64,000 nucleotides of DNA. Origin: Arthrobacter pascens. Its GTDB lineage: Bacteria; Actinomycetota; Actinomycetes; Actinomycetales; Micrococcaceae. Each line of letters opens with the position of its first letter. The first letter of the stretch is position 1. Positions 18,769 through 27,855 of the stretch are shown here, piece by piece. A program made the position numbers and the translations under genes. Where the stretch lies: assembly GCF_030815585.1 (NCBI RefSeq), contig NZ_JAUSWY010000001.1:1426001-1490000 (forward strand), in the 5' to 3' direction. The notes under the pieces were generated by a model. That model was not told the origin of the DNA, did no database searches, and saw only the letters and a list, made by a program, of their open reading frames with translations.

Positions 18769-19719
18769 GTGATACCGTCCCGGATTGCGTCCCGCCAGCC
18801 CACCGGACTCCGGTGGGGCCTTCTGGGAGTAGCGGCATTCTCGTTCACGGTTCCGTTCACCAAGGTCGCGGTCGGTGGACTGTCGCCGCTCTTCATCGGG
18901 TCCGGCCGCGCCGTACTGGCCGCCGTGCTGGCGGCCTTCGCCCTGGCACTCACCCGGCAGCGACTTCCCTATGGCGTGCAGTGGACGCGCCTCGCCGTGG
19001 TGGCCGCCGGCGTCGTGATTGGGTTTCCGTTGCTCACGTCGTTCGCGCTCACCACCACCGCCGCCAGCCACGGCGCGGTGGTCATCGCGATGCTCCCGGC
19101 CGCGACGGCGACGGCGGCAGTCCTCCGGGGGCGCGAGCGTCCCCCGCTGGCGTTCTGGCTGGTCACCGGCGCGGGTGCGCTGGCGGCCATTGCATTCGCT
19201 TCCATGCAATCCGGCGGCTTCGGACAGGTGCACTGGGCGGACCTGCTGCTCCTCGGGGCCGTGGTGGCTGCCGCCATCGGCTACGCGGAGGGCGGCCTGC
19301 TGGCCCGTGAGCTCGGCGCCTGGCAGACCGTGTCCTGGGCGCTGGTGCTGGCGTCGCCGCTGATGGTGTTCCTGACGGCGGTCTCAGTCGCACAGCAGCC
19401 GCCGTCAGGCACGCCCCTTCAATGGGCCAGCTTCGCCTACCTCGGCGTCGTGAGCATGTTCCTGGGCTTCTTCGCGTGGTACCGCGGGCTGGCCATCGGC
19501 CCCATCGCCCAGGTCAGCCAGGTCCAGCTCATCCAACCTGTGCTGACCATCTGCTGGGCGGGCCTCCTGCTGGGCGAGACCCTCACATGGATCACCTTCA
19601 TCGGCGGCCTGGCCGTCATCCTCTGCGCCGGCGCTGCCGTCCGCGTCCGGCTCCGGCCTGCCCCGGCTCAGCCGTCCGACCTCCACACTACAAAATCACT
19701 CCAGCCAGCAAAGGATTAG
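18769..19719 (+). CDS. EamA/DMT-family transporter
   Basis: This is an inner-membrane protein with about ten predicted transmembrane segments and two EamA repeats, as in small-metabolite exporters of the drug/metabolite superfamily. Hydrophobic stretches include WGLLGVAAFSFTVPFTKVAV, LLLLGAVVAAAIGYAEGGLL and ITFIGGLAVILCAGAAV. Start GTG 18769 gives about 316 residues and leaves the palindrome upstream. ATG 18730 is also in frame but would put the operator inside the gene. It is divergent from the MocR regulator and four bases upstream of the PaiB-like gene. The substrate is unknown. Confidence 0.85.
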   Translation: MIPSRIASRQPTGLRWGLLGVAAFSFTVPFTKVAVGGLSPLFIGSGRAVLAAVLAAFALALTRQRLPYGVQWTRLAVVAAGVVIGFPLLTSFALTTTAASHGAVVIAMLPAATATAAVLRGRERPPLAFWLVTGAGALAAIAFASMQSGGFGQVHWADLLLLGAVVAAAIGYAEGGLLARELGAWQTVSWALVLASPLMVFLTAVSVAQQPPSGTPLQWASFAYLGVVSMFLGFFAWYRGLAIGPIAQVSQVQLIQPVLTICWAGLLLGETLTWITFIGGLAVILCAGAAVRVRLRPAPAQPSDLHTTKSLQPAKD

Positions 19720-19723
19720 CACC

Positions 19724-20374
19724 ATGTACATCCCAACCCATTTCGCGGCAGGCCCGGAAGCAATCCATGACCTCCTCACCCGGCCGGGCACAGCCAACCT
19801 CGTCACCATGACCGGGCAGGGCCTGCTCGCCACGCTGCTGCCCTTCGTCTACGACCCCTCGGTGGGCGAACACGGCGCCCTGCAGACCCACATGGCCCGG
19901 AACAACGCCCAGTGGTCCGAGCCTGCGATCGGAGAAGCACTGGCCATCGTCCAAGGCGCTGACGCCTACATCTCGCCCTCCTGGTACGCATCGAAGGCCG
20001 AACACGGACGCGTCGTACCGACGTGGAACTATTCGACGGCCCACGTGTACGGCAAGCTCGTCATCCACGACAACCCAGCATGGCTCGGCCACCATGTCAG
20101 GCGGCTCACCAACCTCAACGAAGCAAAGTCGGAGCGGCCCTGGACAGTGGATGATGCACCGGAGAGGTATGTCTCGGGGCAGCTACGTGCCATCGTCGGC
20201 GTCGAACTGTTCATCACAAGGATCGAGGCGAAGACCAAACTCAGCCAGAACCGGCCGGCCACCGACATCGATGGCATCGTGGCAGGGCTTCATGACCGCG
20301 GCCAGGCAGAGAGTGCTGCCGACGTCGCGCGGGCAAGCCGCGGACGTGGGGACCTGAAGCCCGGCCGCTCTTAG
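19724..20374 (+). CDS. FMN-binding negative transcriptional regulator, PaiB family
   Basis: AAAGGA lies about ten bases before ATG 19724, directly after the exporter stop, so the two form an operon. The 216-residue protein matches PaiB in length and motifs: MYIPTHFA at the start, HMARNNAQW, AYISPSWYASK and VPTWNYSTAHVYG. PaiB proteins have the FMN-binding split-barrel fold and were named as repressors in Bacillus, though some may be enzymes. The link to the MocR-controlled exporter suggests a role in the response to the same metabolite. Confidence 0.88.
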   Translation: MYIPTHFAAGPEAIHDLLTRPGTANLVTMTGQGLLATLLPFVYDPSVGEHGALQTHMARNNAQWSEPAIGEALAIVQGADAYISPSWYASKAEHGRVVPTWNYSTAHVYGKLVIHDNPAWLGHHVRRLTNLNEAKSERPWTVDDAPERYVSGQLRAIVGVELFITRIEAKTKLSQNRPATDIDGIVAGLHDRGQAESAADVARASRGRGDLKPGRS

Positions 20375-20404
20375 TGCCGGCTCTCAACCAATCAGCTGGT
20401 CACG

Positions 20405-20434
20405 GGAACCCGCGGTGAGGCGGGACCGGGTTCC
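20405..20434. terminator. Hairpin between convergent genes
   Basis: GGAACCCG (20405-20412) pairs with CGGGTTCC (20427-20434) between the paiB-like stop and the end of the convergent DUF1697 gene. There is no clear T tract, so a terminator role rests on position and stem. Confidence 0.4.
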
Positions 20435-20439
20435 ATCGC

Positions 20440-20979
20440 TTATGCAAGGGCGGCCGCAGCGTCCCGCACCTTAATCAGGGTCCGAAGGTTCCGGGTGGTG
20501 GTGGTCGCCTTGAACCTTGCTTTGGAGGATATCTTGCTGAACGGGCTGTCCAGGGTTCCTCCGGCCGGGGCCAGCCAGGCCAGCGCCTCGGGTCCGAGCC
20601 GTTTCTGTTCCGCCTCTTCAAGGGCAGCTCCGGCGGCATCGAGCTCATCCAGCATGGCTGTGTCCGAGGCCAGCGTGATGTAGGTGTGGGTGCTCTTGTC
20701 GTCTTCCGGATAGGGGCAGGCGTCCACAAGTGCGGACACGCGCTTCGCAGTCAGGACAACCACCCAGGCGTCGTAGCCGAATGATTCCCGGAGGCATTCT
20801 TCGAACTGCTGCTTGACTGCCGCAGCGTCCTGTTCGCTGGCGAGCACCACATTGCCACTGGCCAGCAGGGTCTTCACGTCATCGAATCCGCGGGACCTGA
20901 GGGCGGCCTTGAGGTCTGCCATCTTGATGTTGATCCCGCCCACGTTGATGCCGCGGAGAAAGACTGCGTAGCTGCCCAT
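20440..20979 (-). CDS. DUF1697 family protein
   Basis: The 179-residue product starts MGSYAVFLRGINVGG, a signature opening of DUF1697, and includes AWVVVLTAKRVSALVDACPY and the C-terminal SSKARFKATTTTRNLRTL. No enzymatic function is established for the family. It is the only intact copy in a zone that also holds two DUF1697 relics (22312-22395 and 24325-24760). Confidence 0.87.
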   Translation of the reverse strand: MGSYAVFLRGINVGGINIKMADLKAALRSRGFDDVKTLLASGNVVLASEQDAAAVKQQFEECLRESFGYDAWVVVLTAKRVSALVDACPYPEDDKSTHTYITLASDTAMLDELDAAGAALEEAEQKRLGPEALAWLAPAGGTLDSPFSKISSKARFKATTTTRNLRTLIKVRDAAAALA

Positions 20980-21186
20980 GCCGAAATCCTAACCTTGGTC
21001 GGGGTGGGACAGCGCAGGAGCGGCGGCCCGAACACTCCTGCCAGGACAGTGGGTGTTTCGACGCGCAGAAGTAGTCCGCTCCCCGTGCCGGTGACGGAAT
21101 TGACGTGGATGCCCTCAACACCGAGCAGCGCATCGGCCCGAGTGCACCACGCCGGACCGACAACACCCAACGCCGCGGCGGCATAC

Positions 21187-22115
21187 TAGACCGCCTGCAC
21201 CATGCCGCGCCCGTGGAGGGATTCGCGGACGAGGAGACCGGCCTAATCTTGTTGGACGTGCCCGACTTCGATTCCACCCGGGCGGCCAACCGTGAAGTGG
21301 TGCAGCGGATGGTTGGCCTAGTGGACGTCCTGGTCTGGGTGCTGGACCCGCAGAAGTATGCCGACGCGGCAGTGCACAACGGTTTCCTCGCACCGCTGGC
21401 CTCCCATGGTGCCCTCACGCACGCTGGTGGTCCTGAACCAGGTGGATCGGCCGCCGGAGCGCGATGTGCGGCAGGTGCTGGACTCGCTGCGGGGCATCCT
21501 GGCCCGGGACGGCCTGGCCAAGGTCCGGGTCCTGGCGACGTCCGCACTTACCGGTGCCGGCGTTGATGCGGTCCTGGCCGCAATCCGGAAAGTGGGGGTG
21601 CAGCGCAAGGCGCAGTCCGAACGGCTGGCCGCGGATATCACCATGGCGTCGCAGGAGCTGCGGAAGGCTTCGGGGGACGGCGAGGCCGCCGGGGTCCGGG
21701 CGCCGGCAAAAACGCGCCTGTCGGCAGAACTGGCAGTGGCAGCGAACGTGCCGGTCGCGGTCCTCTCTGCAGTGACGCCCCGCAGAGCTGAACAGGACAT
21801 CGCTGCCACCGGCCGGGGCGCCGGAACGGCCCGGACGGACGCGGCGGTGTGTGAATCGCGGAGGCCGCCAGTGCAGGAGCACCCGGTCCCTGGCGGGCGG
21901 CCATCCGCGGTTCCGGCCGGGAAGGCCGGGACCGGCTGCCGGTGCCCTTGAACAGGCCATCGCGGGGACGGACCTTGCCGCCAACCGGACGTCGTGGTGG
22001 TGGGGCGTTTTCAACGTCGCGCAATGGCTGGCGCTGCTCACCGTGCTGGGCGGCCTCGGCTGGCTCGGCGTGCTGAAAGCCTTGGGCTATTTCCGGATGC
22101 CTGTGCCCGAAGTCC
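21187..22115 (+). pseudogene. Decayed second copy of the membrane GTPase
   Basis: Pieces align closely with the intact GTPase at 15657-17273: HHAAPVEGFADEETGLILLD with DFDSTRAANR, then, after a frameshift near 21420, LVVLNQVDRPPERDVRQVLD through LATSALTGAGVDAVLAAIRK. After further damage near 21850-21950 comes the membrane segment SWWWGVFNVAQWLALLTVLG. The P-loop region and the C-terminal basic tail are missing, and a middle segment corresponding to about residues 310-375 of the intact copy has been deleted. It should be non-functional. Confidence 0.85.
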
Positions 22116-22615
22116 CGCGGGCGCCAGGCCGCATTCTAGGCGAGCCTGATCGAAAAGCCGCCATCACCCTCGTCGTCATCGGTGGAGGCGTATGCCGCGA
22201 AATCCGCGAGCGACATGAAGCAGTAAAAGTCGCCGTAGCTGTAGTTAGCTTTTTCTGCCCTTGTTGCCATTTTGGTTGCCTTTACTTTCGCTGTTGACAG
22301 CGGCTTCTGGCCTGGATCATCGTCCGCAGATTGCGGGTGGTTGTGGCTGCCCTTGAATTTCGCCTTGGCGGAAATCTTGCAGTCGAGGAAGTTGCGACGT
22401 GTGACGGGCTAGCTGGCAGCACACCACGTCACCGTAGTGTCGATTTGTTGCTTCCCCAACAGATGCCTAATCTTGAGCCAGACACGCCCCGCTTAGTGTC
22501 ATCATCCGGAGACCCGTGCAGACCCCGTAATTTTCCCTTCCGGGAGGTGACGACGACTCCTTAGCATCTCCCCGATGGATAGTCATCCCTTGCAAGGCCA
22601 ACAGAAAGTACCAGC
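22116..22615. other. Non-coding stretch with a DUF1697 relic
   Basis: There is no convincing gene here. Bases 22312-22395 (minus strand sense) resemble the last 25-28 codons of DUF1697 genes, as also seen at 20464-20545 and 24360-24445. The rest, including an AT-richer patch at 22225-22290, carries no recognised feature. Confidence 0.55.
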
Positions 22616-24181
22616 GTGCTTACAGTCGATCTAACTCACGTAGCCCCGTCTCATGAAACTAGCCACGTGCTGCGGCTTCGCAACCGGATTACTACGGACA
22701 GCCGGAGCATGAAATTAAAGGCCGGAACCATACTCGCACTACCCCTTGACGTGTTGCCCGGCCCGTCAAATCACACGGTCGCGTGGATTGACGAGGTTCA
22801 CCCCGGCAGAGAACCCCGAGCGCTCACTCCGCGGGTTCGACTGGACGCCCTGAGGGGTGTGGCCCGACTTGAACTGTGGCTACGTCAACCAACCCGGATG
22901 GCGACACAAGCAGAAGCAACAGCCATGCTGGAAACGCTGGCTGCATGGGAATATTTTAGTGATTCGAAATGGCGGGACCGGGTTACGCGCATCGTGAATG
23001 ACGTCCTTCGAAAACTTCGAAACGCACGTTCCGTTCCACCTAACAGCCGGGTGGCGCTGCTCTGCCAACTCCATGGAGCCCAATCCGGCTTTTCTGACTC
23101 GTTACCCGGAAATGTCATGGCCAGCCTGACAGCGATCATAGAAGCGCACGCAGTTCTACAAAAACATGCAACTGCGACACGGCGCGAGGTCGAGCACGTT
23201 TCGCGGGCCGCATCCAGTTCGATCCCGGAGTCTCTAAGGGCAGAACTCCGTACCATTACCGAGACCTCGTCCCCGTACAACTCTCCGAGCACATCGTCGC
23301 GTCTGTTGCGGGGGCAGGTTCTGAGTGTTATTGAAGACAGGGCTTCGGCTCTCAAGGAGTTTCGAACCGCACTTTCGTCCGGTCCCGAATTGATCAAGTC
23401 CCTGTACCTTGACATGGGTGCCTTCACTTACGGGTTTCCGGAACCAAGCGCTGACGGAAAAAAGGTAGATATTTGCTGGCATGGTGGTGATGCCTCTGAA
23501 GACGCGAGAGTGACGATCCTCTACTCAGCGAATGTGGAGTTCCTTCGACGCTATTTGGCACGCATTATTTTCTACGCCGCTACCGAACCGAAGCTTCAAC
23601 TTCATTTCCATGTCGTGGCTCCGGAACGTGAGGCCTTGGACTTTATCCGAGAGGCAAAAGAACTCGCGAGAACCATTCACGGCTTCAGTCACCGGTCGTC
23701 GAAGCTGCCAGCCCTTTCATGGTCGTCGTCCAGCCTGCCGGCGGGAGTAGGAAATCCGATCACATATTACGCATGCGCACGTTATCTCGTCGCCCGACAA
23801 GTCATGGATAAGTTCGGAACCGATGTCTGGATTCAGGACGTGGATCTCTACCCGATTTCCCCGATCTCGGACTCCTACAGTGAGCTCGCCGAATTCGACG
23901 TCGTGGTCGCGGCATCAACCGGGATCAACATGCTTGCGCCTTGGCGGCGATATATCGCTAACAACGTTTTCTTTGCCCGCTCCGACAAGGGCCGGCAATT
24001 CGCAGCCAGCGCGGCAGACTACATATGGGCGTTTCTGGATCAACCTAATTCATGGATGCTCGATCAAAACGCACTTGACTGGGCGGTTGAAACTGCTCGG
24101 CCCGCCACGGCCATTGGCAATATGAGGGCCCTCAATATTGCGCTCACCCAGTCGGGCATGAACGGAGCCATCGAGTCCTAA
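22616..24181 (+). CDS. Putative glycosyltransferase, unclassified
   Basis: This 521-residue protein is not confidently assignable. The C-terminal half (about residues 280-520) looks like a nucleotide-diphospho-sugar transferase fold: KKVDICWHGGD, VTILYSANVEFLRRYLAR, and a DxD-like WIQDVDLYPISPISD near residue 405. A late DQNALDW motif is often seen in enzymes that use a nucleotide sugar and metal. The N-terminal half is unrecognised and helical. Start GTG 22616 has only a weak AGAAAG; ATG 22709 is an alternative. The gene stands alone between DUF1697 relics, with lower GC than its neighbours, which suggests acquisition. Confidence 0.6.
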   Translation: MLTVDLTHVAPSHETSHVLRLRNRITTDSRSMKLKAGTILALPLDVLPGPSNHTVAWIDEVHPGREPRALTPRVRLDALRGVARLELWLRQPTRMATQAEATAMLETLAAWEYFSDSKWRDRVTRIVNDVLRKLRNARSVPPNSRVALLCQLHGAQSGFSDSLPGNVMASLTAIIEAHAVLQKHATATRREVEHVSRAASSSIPESLRAELRTITETSSPYNSPSTSSRLLRGQVLSVIEDRASALKEFRTALSSGPELIKSLYLDMGAFTYGFPEPSADGKKVDICWHGGDASEDARVTILYSANVEFLRRYLARIIFYAATEPKLQLHFHVVAPEREALDFIREAKELARTIHGFSHRSSKLPALSWSSSSLPAGVGNPITYYACARYLVARQVMDKFGTDVWIQDVDLYPISPISDSYSELAEFDVVVAASTGINMLAPWRRYIANNVFFARSDKGRQFAASAADYIWAFLDQPNSWMLDQNALDWAVETARPATAIGNMRALNIALTQSGMNGAIES

Positions 24182-24324
24182 CATGTAGGTGACCCAGCGG
24201 CCGCGGACCTCAAAGGGGTATCGAATTTCCTGCAGGGCGCCGGTCTCCCGCCATGCGCGCCGCGGTGACGGTTGTGTGAGCTACCCAACTTCGGACATCC
24301 GCCCGTTTGCCAGGGACTCTGAGA

Positions 24325-24760
24325 CTAATGGTCGGACTCGAGCGTTACCACTGTGTCCCGGACCTTGACCATCGTCGGCACGTTGCAGGTTGCAGGTGGT
24401 GGTGGCTGTCTTGAACTTTGCCTTTGCGGAAATCTTGCTGAAGGGGCTGTCCAGCGTTCCGCCTGCGGGTGCCAGCCAGGCAAGCGCCTCAGGCCCCAGC
24501 CGCTTTTGCTCAACGGCTTCGAGCGCTGCCCCTGCAGCATCCAGCTCGTCCAATACGGCTTTGTCCGAGGAGAGCGTGATGTACGTTGGGTGGTCTTGTC
24601 ATCCTCAGGGTAGGGGCAGGCTGACACGAGGTCAGCCACTCTGCCAGCTTCCAGTACCACAACCCAGGCCTCAAATCCGAAGGCGTCCCGGAGCCATTGT
24701 TCGCACACCCATTTTACCGCGCTGGCCCCCAGCTGCTGGTGAGCACGACGTTACGCAGAC
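24325..24760 (-). pseudogene. Frameshifted, truncated DUF1697 gene
   Basis: Two minus-strand frames carry consecutive parts of a DUF1697 protein: CEQWLRDAFGFEAWVVVLEA to SACPYPEDDK, then, after a frameshift near 24590, MDELDAAGAALEAVEQKRLG to KTATTTCNL. The conserved N-terminus of about 60 residues is absent. It abuts the leucine regulator gene. Confidence 0.82.
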
Positions 24761-24778
24761 GCTTGGAGGCCGAGGCCG

Positions 24779-25498
24779 TCAGTCGTTGTTCTTGCGAAGT
24801 GCTTCGGTGAGGATGCGGCCCGCGTTGCAGACAACTTCGGCGTGGAGGCGGCCGGGCTGGCGGGTCAGGCGCTCAATGGGCCCGGAGATGGAAACTGCGG
24901 CGATCACGCGTCCGGAGGGTCCACGCACCGGCGCTGAAACGGACGCAACCCCAGGCTCCCGTTCGCCGAGGCTCTGGCCCCAGCCCCGCCGTCGTACTCC
25001 TGCCAGCACTGTGGGCGTAAAGCGCGCGGACTGCAGGCCCTCCAGGAGGCGGTCGTGGTCTTCCCAGGCGAGGAGGATCTGTGCTGCAGATCCTGCCTTC
25101 ATGGACAGCTGGGTGCCCACGGGGATGGTGTCGCGCAGGCCGATCGGCCGTTCGGCGGAGGCAACACAGACGCGCCAGTCGCCTTGGCGGCGGAAGATCT
25201 GGGCACTCTCCCCGGTGGCGTCGCGCAACTGCATCAGAACCGGCCCGGCGGACGCGATCAGGCGGTCCTCGCCAGCGGCGGACGCGAGCTCAACGAGCCT
25301 GCTGCCCAGGACGAACCGTCCCTGGATGTCGCGGCTCACCAGCCGGTGATGGACGAGTGCCAGGGCAAGCCTGTGGACGGTGGGCCGGGCAAGTCCTGTT
25401 GCCGCCACCAGCTGCGCCAGGGTAGTGGGGCCTGCCTCAAGTGCGTCAAGCACATGGGCCGCTTTATCAATGACACCGACTCCACTAGAATTGTCCAT
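24779..25498 (-). CDS. ndgR: IclR-family regulator of leucine biosynthesis (NdgR/LtbR-like)
   Basis: It starts at ATG 25498 ([20 protein letters not shown]) and gives 239 residues. Residues 1-65 form the IclR winged helix ([18 protein letters not shown]). The rest is the effector-binding domain with [11 protein letters not shown] and [20 protein letters not shown]. In Streptomyces (NdgR) and Corynebacterium (LtbR) the divergent IclR neighbour of leuC controls leuCD. Position, length and the inverted repeat in the shared promoter region all fit that role here. The effector is not deducible from sequence. Confidence 0.88.
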   Translation of the reverse strand: MDNSSGVGVIDKAAHVLDALEAGPTTLAQLVAATGLARPTVHRLALALVHHRLVSRDIQGRFVLGSRLVELASAAGEDRLIASAGPVLMQLRDATGESAQIFRRQGDWRVCVASAERPIGLRDTIPVGTQLSMKAGSAAQILLAWEDHDRLLEGLQSARFTPTVLAGVRRRGWGQSLGEREPGVASVSAPVRGPSGRVIAAVSISGPIERLTRQPGRLHAEVVCNAGRILTEALRKNND

Positions 25499-25503
25499 GT
25501 AAT

Positions 25504-25523
25504 GATATTGCCGTCTCAATATC
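25504..25523. promoter_or_regulatory. Inverted repeat, candidate NdgR/LtbR operator
   Basis: GATATTG (25504-25510) and CAATATC (25517-25523) form a perfect 7-bp inverted repeat with a 6-base spacer between the divergent regulator and leuC. The site starts six bases upstream of the regulator's ATG, as expected for autoregulation. Confidence 0.6.
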
Positions 25524-25611
25524 TGAGATGCAAATGTTTCGGTTGGCACATTACACAGCCGGGCTGATTCAGTGGACTTCAACAGTCAAAACGCAGCGAA
25601 GGGAGCTGGCC

Positions 25612-27066
25612 GTGGCAAAGACACTGGCCGAGAAAGTCTGGGACGCGCACGTGGTGCGCAAAGGCGACGGCGAAGGAGCCAACGCCCAGCCCGACCTTCT
25701 CTTCATCGATCTGCACCTCGTCCACGAGGTCACCTCGCCACAGGCTTTTGAGGGCCTTCGCCTGGCAGGGCGCAAGCTCCGCCGTCCGGACCTCACCATC
25801 GCCACGGAGGACCACAACACTCCCACCCTGGATATCCACAAGCCCATCGCTGACCTGACCAGCCGCACCCAGATCCAGACGCTGCGGAACAACTGTGCGG
25901 AGTTCGGCGTCCGGCTGCATTCCCTCGGTGATGCCGAGCAGGGGATCGTGCATGTGGTGGGCCCGCAGCTTGGCCTCACCCAGCCCGGCATGACAGTGGT
26001 CTGCGGCGACTCGCACACCTCCACGCACGGTGCCTTCGGTGCGCTGGCGATGGGCATCGGGACCTCCGAGGTGGAGCACGTTATGGCCACCCAGACACTG
26101 TCCCTGAAGCCGTTCAAGACCATGGCAGTCAACGTTGAAGGCACCCTGCGTCCCGGCGTCACAGCCAAGGACATCATCCTTGCCGTGATCGCCAAGATCG
26201 GCACCGGGGGTGGCCAGGGCTACGTCCTGGAATACCGCGGTTCCGCCATCCGCGCGCTGTCCATGGAAGCCCGGATGACCATCTGCAACATGTCCATCGA
26301 AGCCGGGGCCCGTGCCGGCCTGGTCGCACCGGACCAGACCACCTACGACTACATGTTCGGGCGCCCGCACGCGCCGCAGGGAGCCGACTGGGACGCCGCC
26401 GTCGAATACTGGAACACCCTGCGTACCGACGATGACGCCACCTTTGACGTTGAGGTGGACCTCGACGCCGACACCCTGGAGCCGTTCGTCACGTGGGGCA
26501 CCAACCCGGGCCAGGGCGTTTCGCTTTCCGCCTCAGTTCCGTCGCCGGAGGACTTCGGCGACGAGAACGCCAAAGCCGCCGCTGAGCGCGCCCTGCAGTA
26601 CATGGGTCTGGCCGCCGGTACGCCCATGAAGGAGATCCGGGTGGACACCGTCTTCCTGGGTTCCTGCACGAACTCGCGCATGGAGGATCTCCGGGCCGCT
26701 GCGGACATCATCCGCGGGCGCCGGAAGGACCCCAACATCCGCATGCTGGTGGTACCAGGCTCGGCCCGCGTCAGGCTGGAAGCCGAGGCCGAAGGCCTGG
26801 ACAAGGTCTTCAAAGACTTCGGTGCGGAGTGGCGCTTCGCCGGCTGCTCCATGTGCCTGGGCATGAACCCGGACCAGCTGGAGGTGGGGGAGCGCTGCGC
26901 CTCGACCTCAAACCGCAACTTCGAAGGCCGGCAGGGCAAGGGCGGCCGCACCCACTTGGTCTCGCCCGTGGTGGCAGCAGCCACCGCGATCCGCGGCACC
27001 CTGAGCTCGCCGTCGGACCTTGATCCGGCCCCCGAATCCGCCGCCATCCGCACCGACGCAGCCTAG
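25612..27066 (+). CDS. leuC: 3-isopropylmalate dehydratase large subunit
   Basis: LeuC with LeuD isomerises 2-isopropylmalate to 3-isopropylmalate in leucine synthesis. GTG 25612 is chosen because AGGGAG lies six bases upstream and the protein then starts [12 protein letters not shown], as in homologues. Its 484 residues are the normal length. Cluster ligands are visible: C352 in [13 protein letters not shown], and C412 and C415 in [13 protein letters not shown], which hold a 4Fe-4S centre. [20 protein letters not shown] is the aconitase-type active-site region. leuD follows nine bases later. Control is probably through the divergent IclR protein. Confidence 0.96.
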   Translation: MAKTLAEKVWDAHVVRKGDGEGANAQPDLLFIDLHLVHEVTSPQAFEGLRLAGRKLRRPDLTIATEDHNTPTLDIHKPIADLTSRTQIQTLRNNCAEFGVRLHSLGDAEQGIVHVVGPQLGLTQPGMTVVCGDSHTSTHGAFGALAMGIGTSEVEHVMATQTLSLKPFKTMAVNVEGTLRPGVTAKDIILAVIAKIGTGGGQGYVLEYRGSAIRALSMEARMTICNMSIEAGARAGLVAPDQTTYDYMFGRPHAPQGADWDAAVEYWNTLRTDDDATFDVEVDLDADTLEPFVTWGTNPGQGVSLSASVPSPEDFGDENAKAAAERALQYMGLAAGTPMKEIRVDTVFLGSCTNSRMEDLRAAADIIRGRRKDPNIRMLVVPGSARVRLEAEAEGLDKVFKDFGAEWRFAGCSMCLGMNPDQLEVGERCASTSNRNFEGRQGKGGRTHLVSPVVAAATAIRGTLSSPSDLDPAPESAAIRTDAA

Positions 27067-27075
27067 GAGACCGCC

Positions 27076-27678
27076 ATGGAAAAATTCACCACGCACACCG
27101 GCATCGGCGTTCCGCTGCGCCAGAGCAACGTTGACACGGACCAGATCATCCCGGCCGTGTACCTCAAACGCATCACCCGCACCGGCTTTGAGGACGCGCT
27201 CTTCTCAGCCTGGCGCAAGGACCCGTCCTTCATCCTGAACCAGGATCCCTACAATGCCGCCTCGGTGCTCGTGGCCGGACCGGACTTTGGCACCGGGTCC
27301 TCCCGGGAGCACGCCGTCTGGGCGCTGAAGGACTATGGCTTCAAGACCGTCCTGTCCTCCCGCTTCGCCGACATCTTCCGCGGCAACTCGGGCAAGCAGG
27401 GCCTGCTTGCCGCAGAACTTTCCCAGGACGACATCGAGCTGATCTGGAAAGAGCTGGAAAACGCCCCGGGCACCGAGGTGACCGTCGACCTGGTGTCCAA
27501 GACCGTGGTGTGCGGAAACATCGTGGCACCGTTCGAAATCGACGACTACACCCGGTGGCGCCTGCTCGAAGGGCTCGACGACATCGGCCTGACCCTCCAG
27601 CACGAAGCGGACATCACCGCCTACGAGGCGACCCGGCCGCCCTTTAAGCCGAAGACGCTCCCCGCACGCCTGTCCTGA
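27076..27678 (+). CDS. leuD: 3-isopropylmalate dehydratase small subunit
   Basis: This 200-residue swivel-domain partner of LeuC has [20 protein letters not shown] at the N-terminus and the substrate loop [20 protein letters not shown]. The [15 protein letters not shown] segment is also family-typical. Its ATG lies nine bases after the leuC stop, so the subunits are co-expressed. A strong hairpin follows, ending the leu operon. Confidence 0.96.
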   Translation: MEKFTTHTGIGVPLRQSNVDTDQIIPAVYLKRITRTGFEDALFSAWRKDPSFILNQDPYNAASVLVAGPDFGTGSSREHAVWALKDYGFKTVLSSRFADIFRGNSGKQGLLAAELSQDDIELIWKELENAPGTEVTVDLVSKTVVCGNIVAPFEIDDYTRWRLLEGLDDIGLTLQHEADITAYEATRPPFKPKTLPARLS

Positions 27679-27706
27679 GCTGCCAGTCCTGAACAGCACG
27701 TAACGG

Positions 27707-27740
27707 AAGCCTGTCCTGACCGAAAGGGCAGGCTTTTCGT
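27707..27740 (+). terminator. Rho-independent terminator of leuCD
   Basis: AAGCCTGTCCT (27707-27717) pairs with AGGGCAGGCTT (27725-27735), allowing one G-U pair; the loop is GACCGAA and TTCGTT follows. It sits between leuD and murA, in the right place to end the leu transcript. Confidence 0.85.
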
Positions 27741-27855
27741 TCGTTACAGACTGTTCGCGGACGCCTCCGTATTTCGGTTCGGTAACGCAACCTCCTATGC
27801 TTAGTTGGAGCCTTTGCAAGGATTTTGGGGCGAGTAATCGTAAGGAAACCGGTAT

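Noticed and set aside
21010..21070. Relic of an IclR gene (minus-strand TPTVLAGV as in the leucine regulator)
   Set aside because: Only eight residues match, and the surrounding sequence does not align by eye, so chance cannot be excluded.
25528..25611. Leucine-rich leader peptide for attenuation of leuC
   Set aside because: The short frame before leuC has no run of leucine codons and no alternative hairpins were seen; the divergent regulator with its dyad is a better explanation.
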